A stretch of 64,000 nt of DNA, taken from positions 87,237,706 through 87,301,705 of the forward strand of contig OZ026619.1 in assembly GCA_964020975.1 (NCBI GenBank). Reading direction: 5' to 3'. The notes under the pieces are model-generated. The model saw only the letters and a program-made list of their open reading frames with translations. It made no database searches and had not been told where the DNA came from. A program made the position numbers and the translations under genes. Position 1 is the stretch's first letter; every line of letters begins with the position of its first letter. Shown here in pieces: positions 63,851-64,000 of the stretch. This stretch comes from Hermodice carunculata. Its lineage: Eukaryota > Annelida > Polychaeta > Eunicida > Amphinomidae.

Positions 63851-64000
63851 AGCTGAACTAAAATTCACAGTGCTAACTGTAGACGAAAATGTAAAGTAGG
63901 TGACCCCCAGGTGACCTTGTATGCAATATGAAGCAATGGTCTATGTAATCATTGAATTTTTTTGTATTTCTTTCAAAAAACAAATGTCAAAATCATACAG

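Larger units (their letters stand above)
60400..64000. other. upstream DNA of the minus-strand gene; no further exon recognised
   Basis: Contains repeat-like sequence at 60440-60500 (ttaacccttcctctgctgaa, two aggcgag words), promoter-type words near 60970, a (CA)n(A)n tract at 62062-62114 and an interspersed repeat at 63425-63850. No open frame here looks like a conserved exon. Confidence 0.5.

Overview
The window is intron-rich, A/T-rich animal nuclear DNA. The organism looks like an invertebrate, most likely a lophotrochozoan such as a mollusc. This rests on three things: the main gene is closer, as I recall the sequences, to Drosophila Rugose than to vertebrate LRBA; its introns are long; and the interspersed repeats have the character of bivalve and gastropod repeats. 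The species is an inference only.

Layout. Positions 1-6228 hold no recognised exon: microsatellites, a 2.5 kb element with inverted ends, a decayed satellite and an interspersed repeat. Positions 6229-30249 (+) carry the last 16 coding exons of a neurobeachin/Rugose (NBEA) gene. They encode the end of the PH-like domain, the whole BEACH domain and the C-terminal WD40 repeats, and end at a TGA. All 15 introns obey GT-AG and the reading phase closes across every junction, giving about 710 residues. A probable 3' UTR of about 4.3 kb follows, to a poly(A) signal near 34590. Positions 34.6-45.2 kb are a transposon-packed intergenic island. From 45.2 kb to the right end there is probably a second, convergent gene on the minus strand: one clear internal coding exon (60185-60399), a probable terminal coding exon with an early stop (56328-56361), and possibly an 11 kb 3' UTR ending at a good poly(A) signal (45220-45225). 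I do not recognise its product.

The most unusual content is the repeats. A family of about 240 bp TTAA-flanked elements (at least seven copies) shares a conserved internal block. It carries large near-perfect hairpins of two unrelated sequences, and comes with different terminal sequences. A second family of about 175 bp TA-flanked, CAGTG-ended elements sits in several neurobeachin introns in both orientations. Nested insertions are visible at two places. Three of the 15 neurobeachin splice acceptors lie immediately after a local tandem duplication, one of which copied the acceptor and first exon bases and then lost its AG. Another element carries arrays of the self-complementary word TCGAAATTTCGA.

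No rRNA, tRNA, CRISPR array or viral element was recognised.
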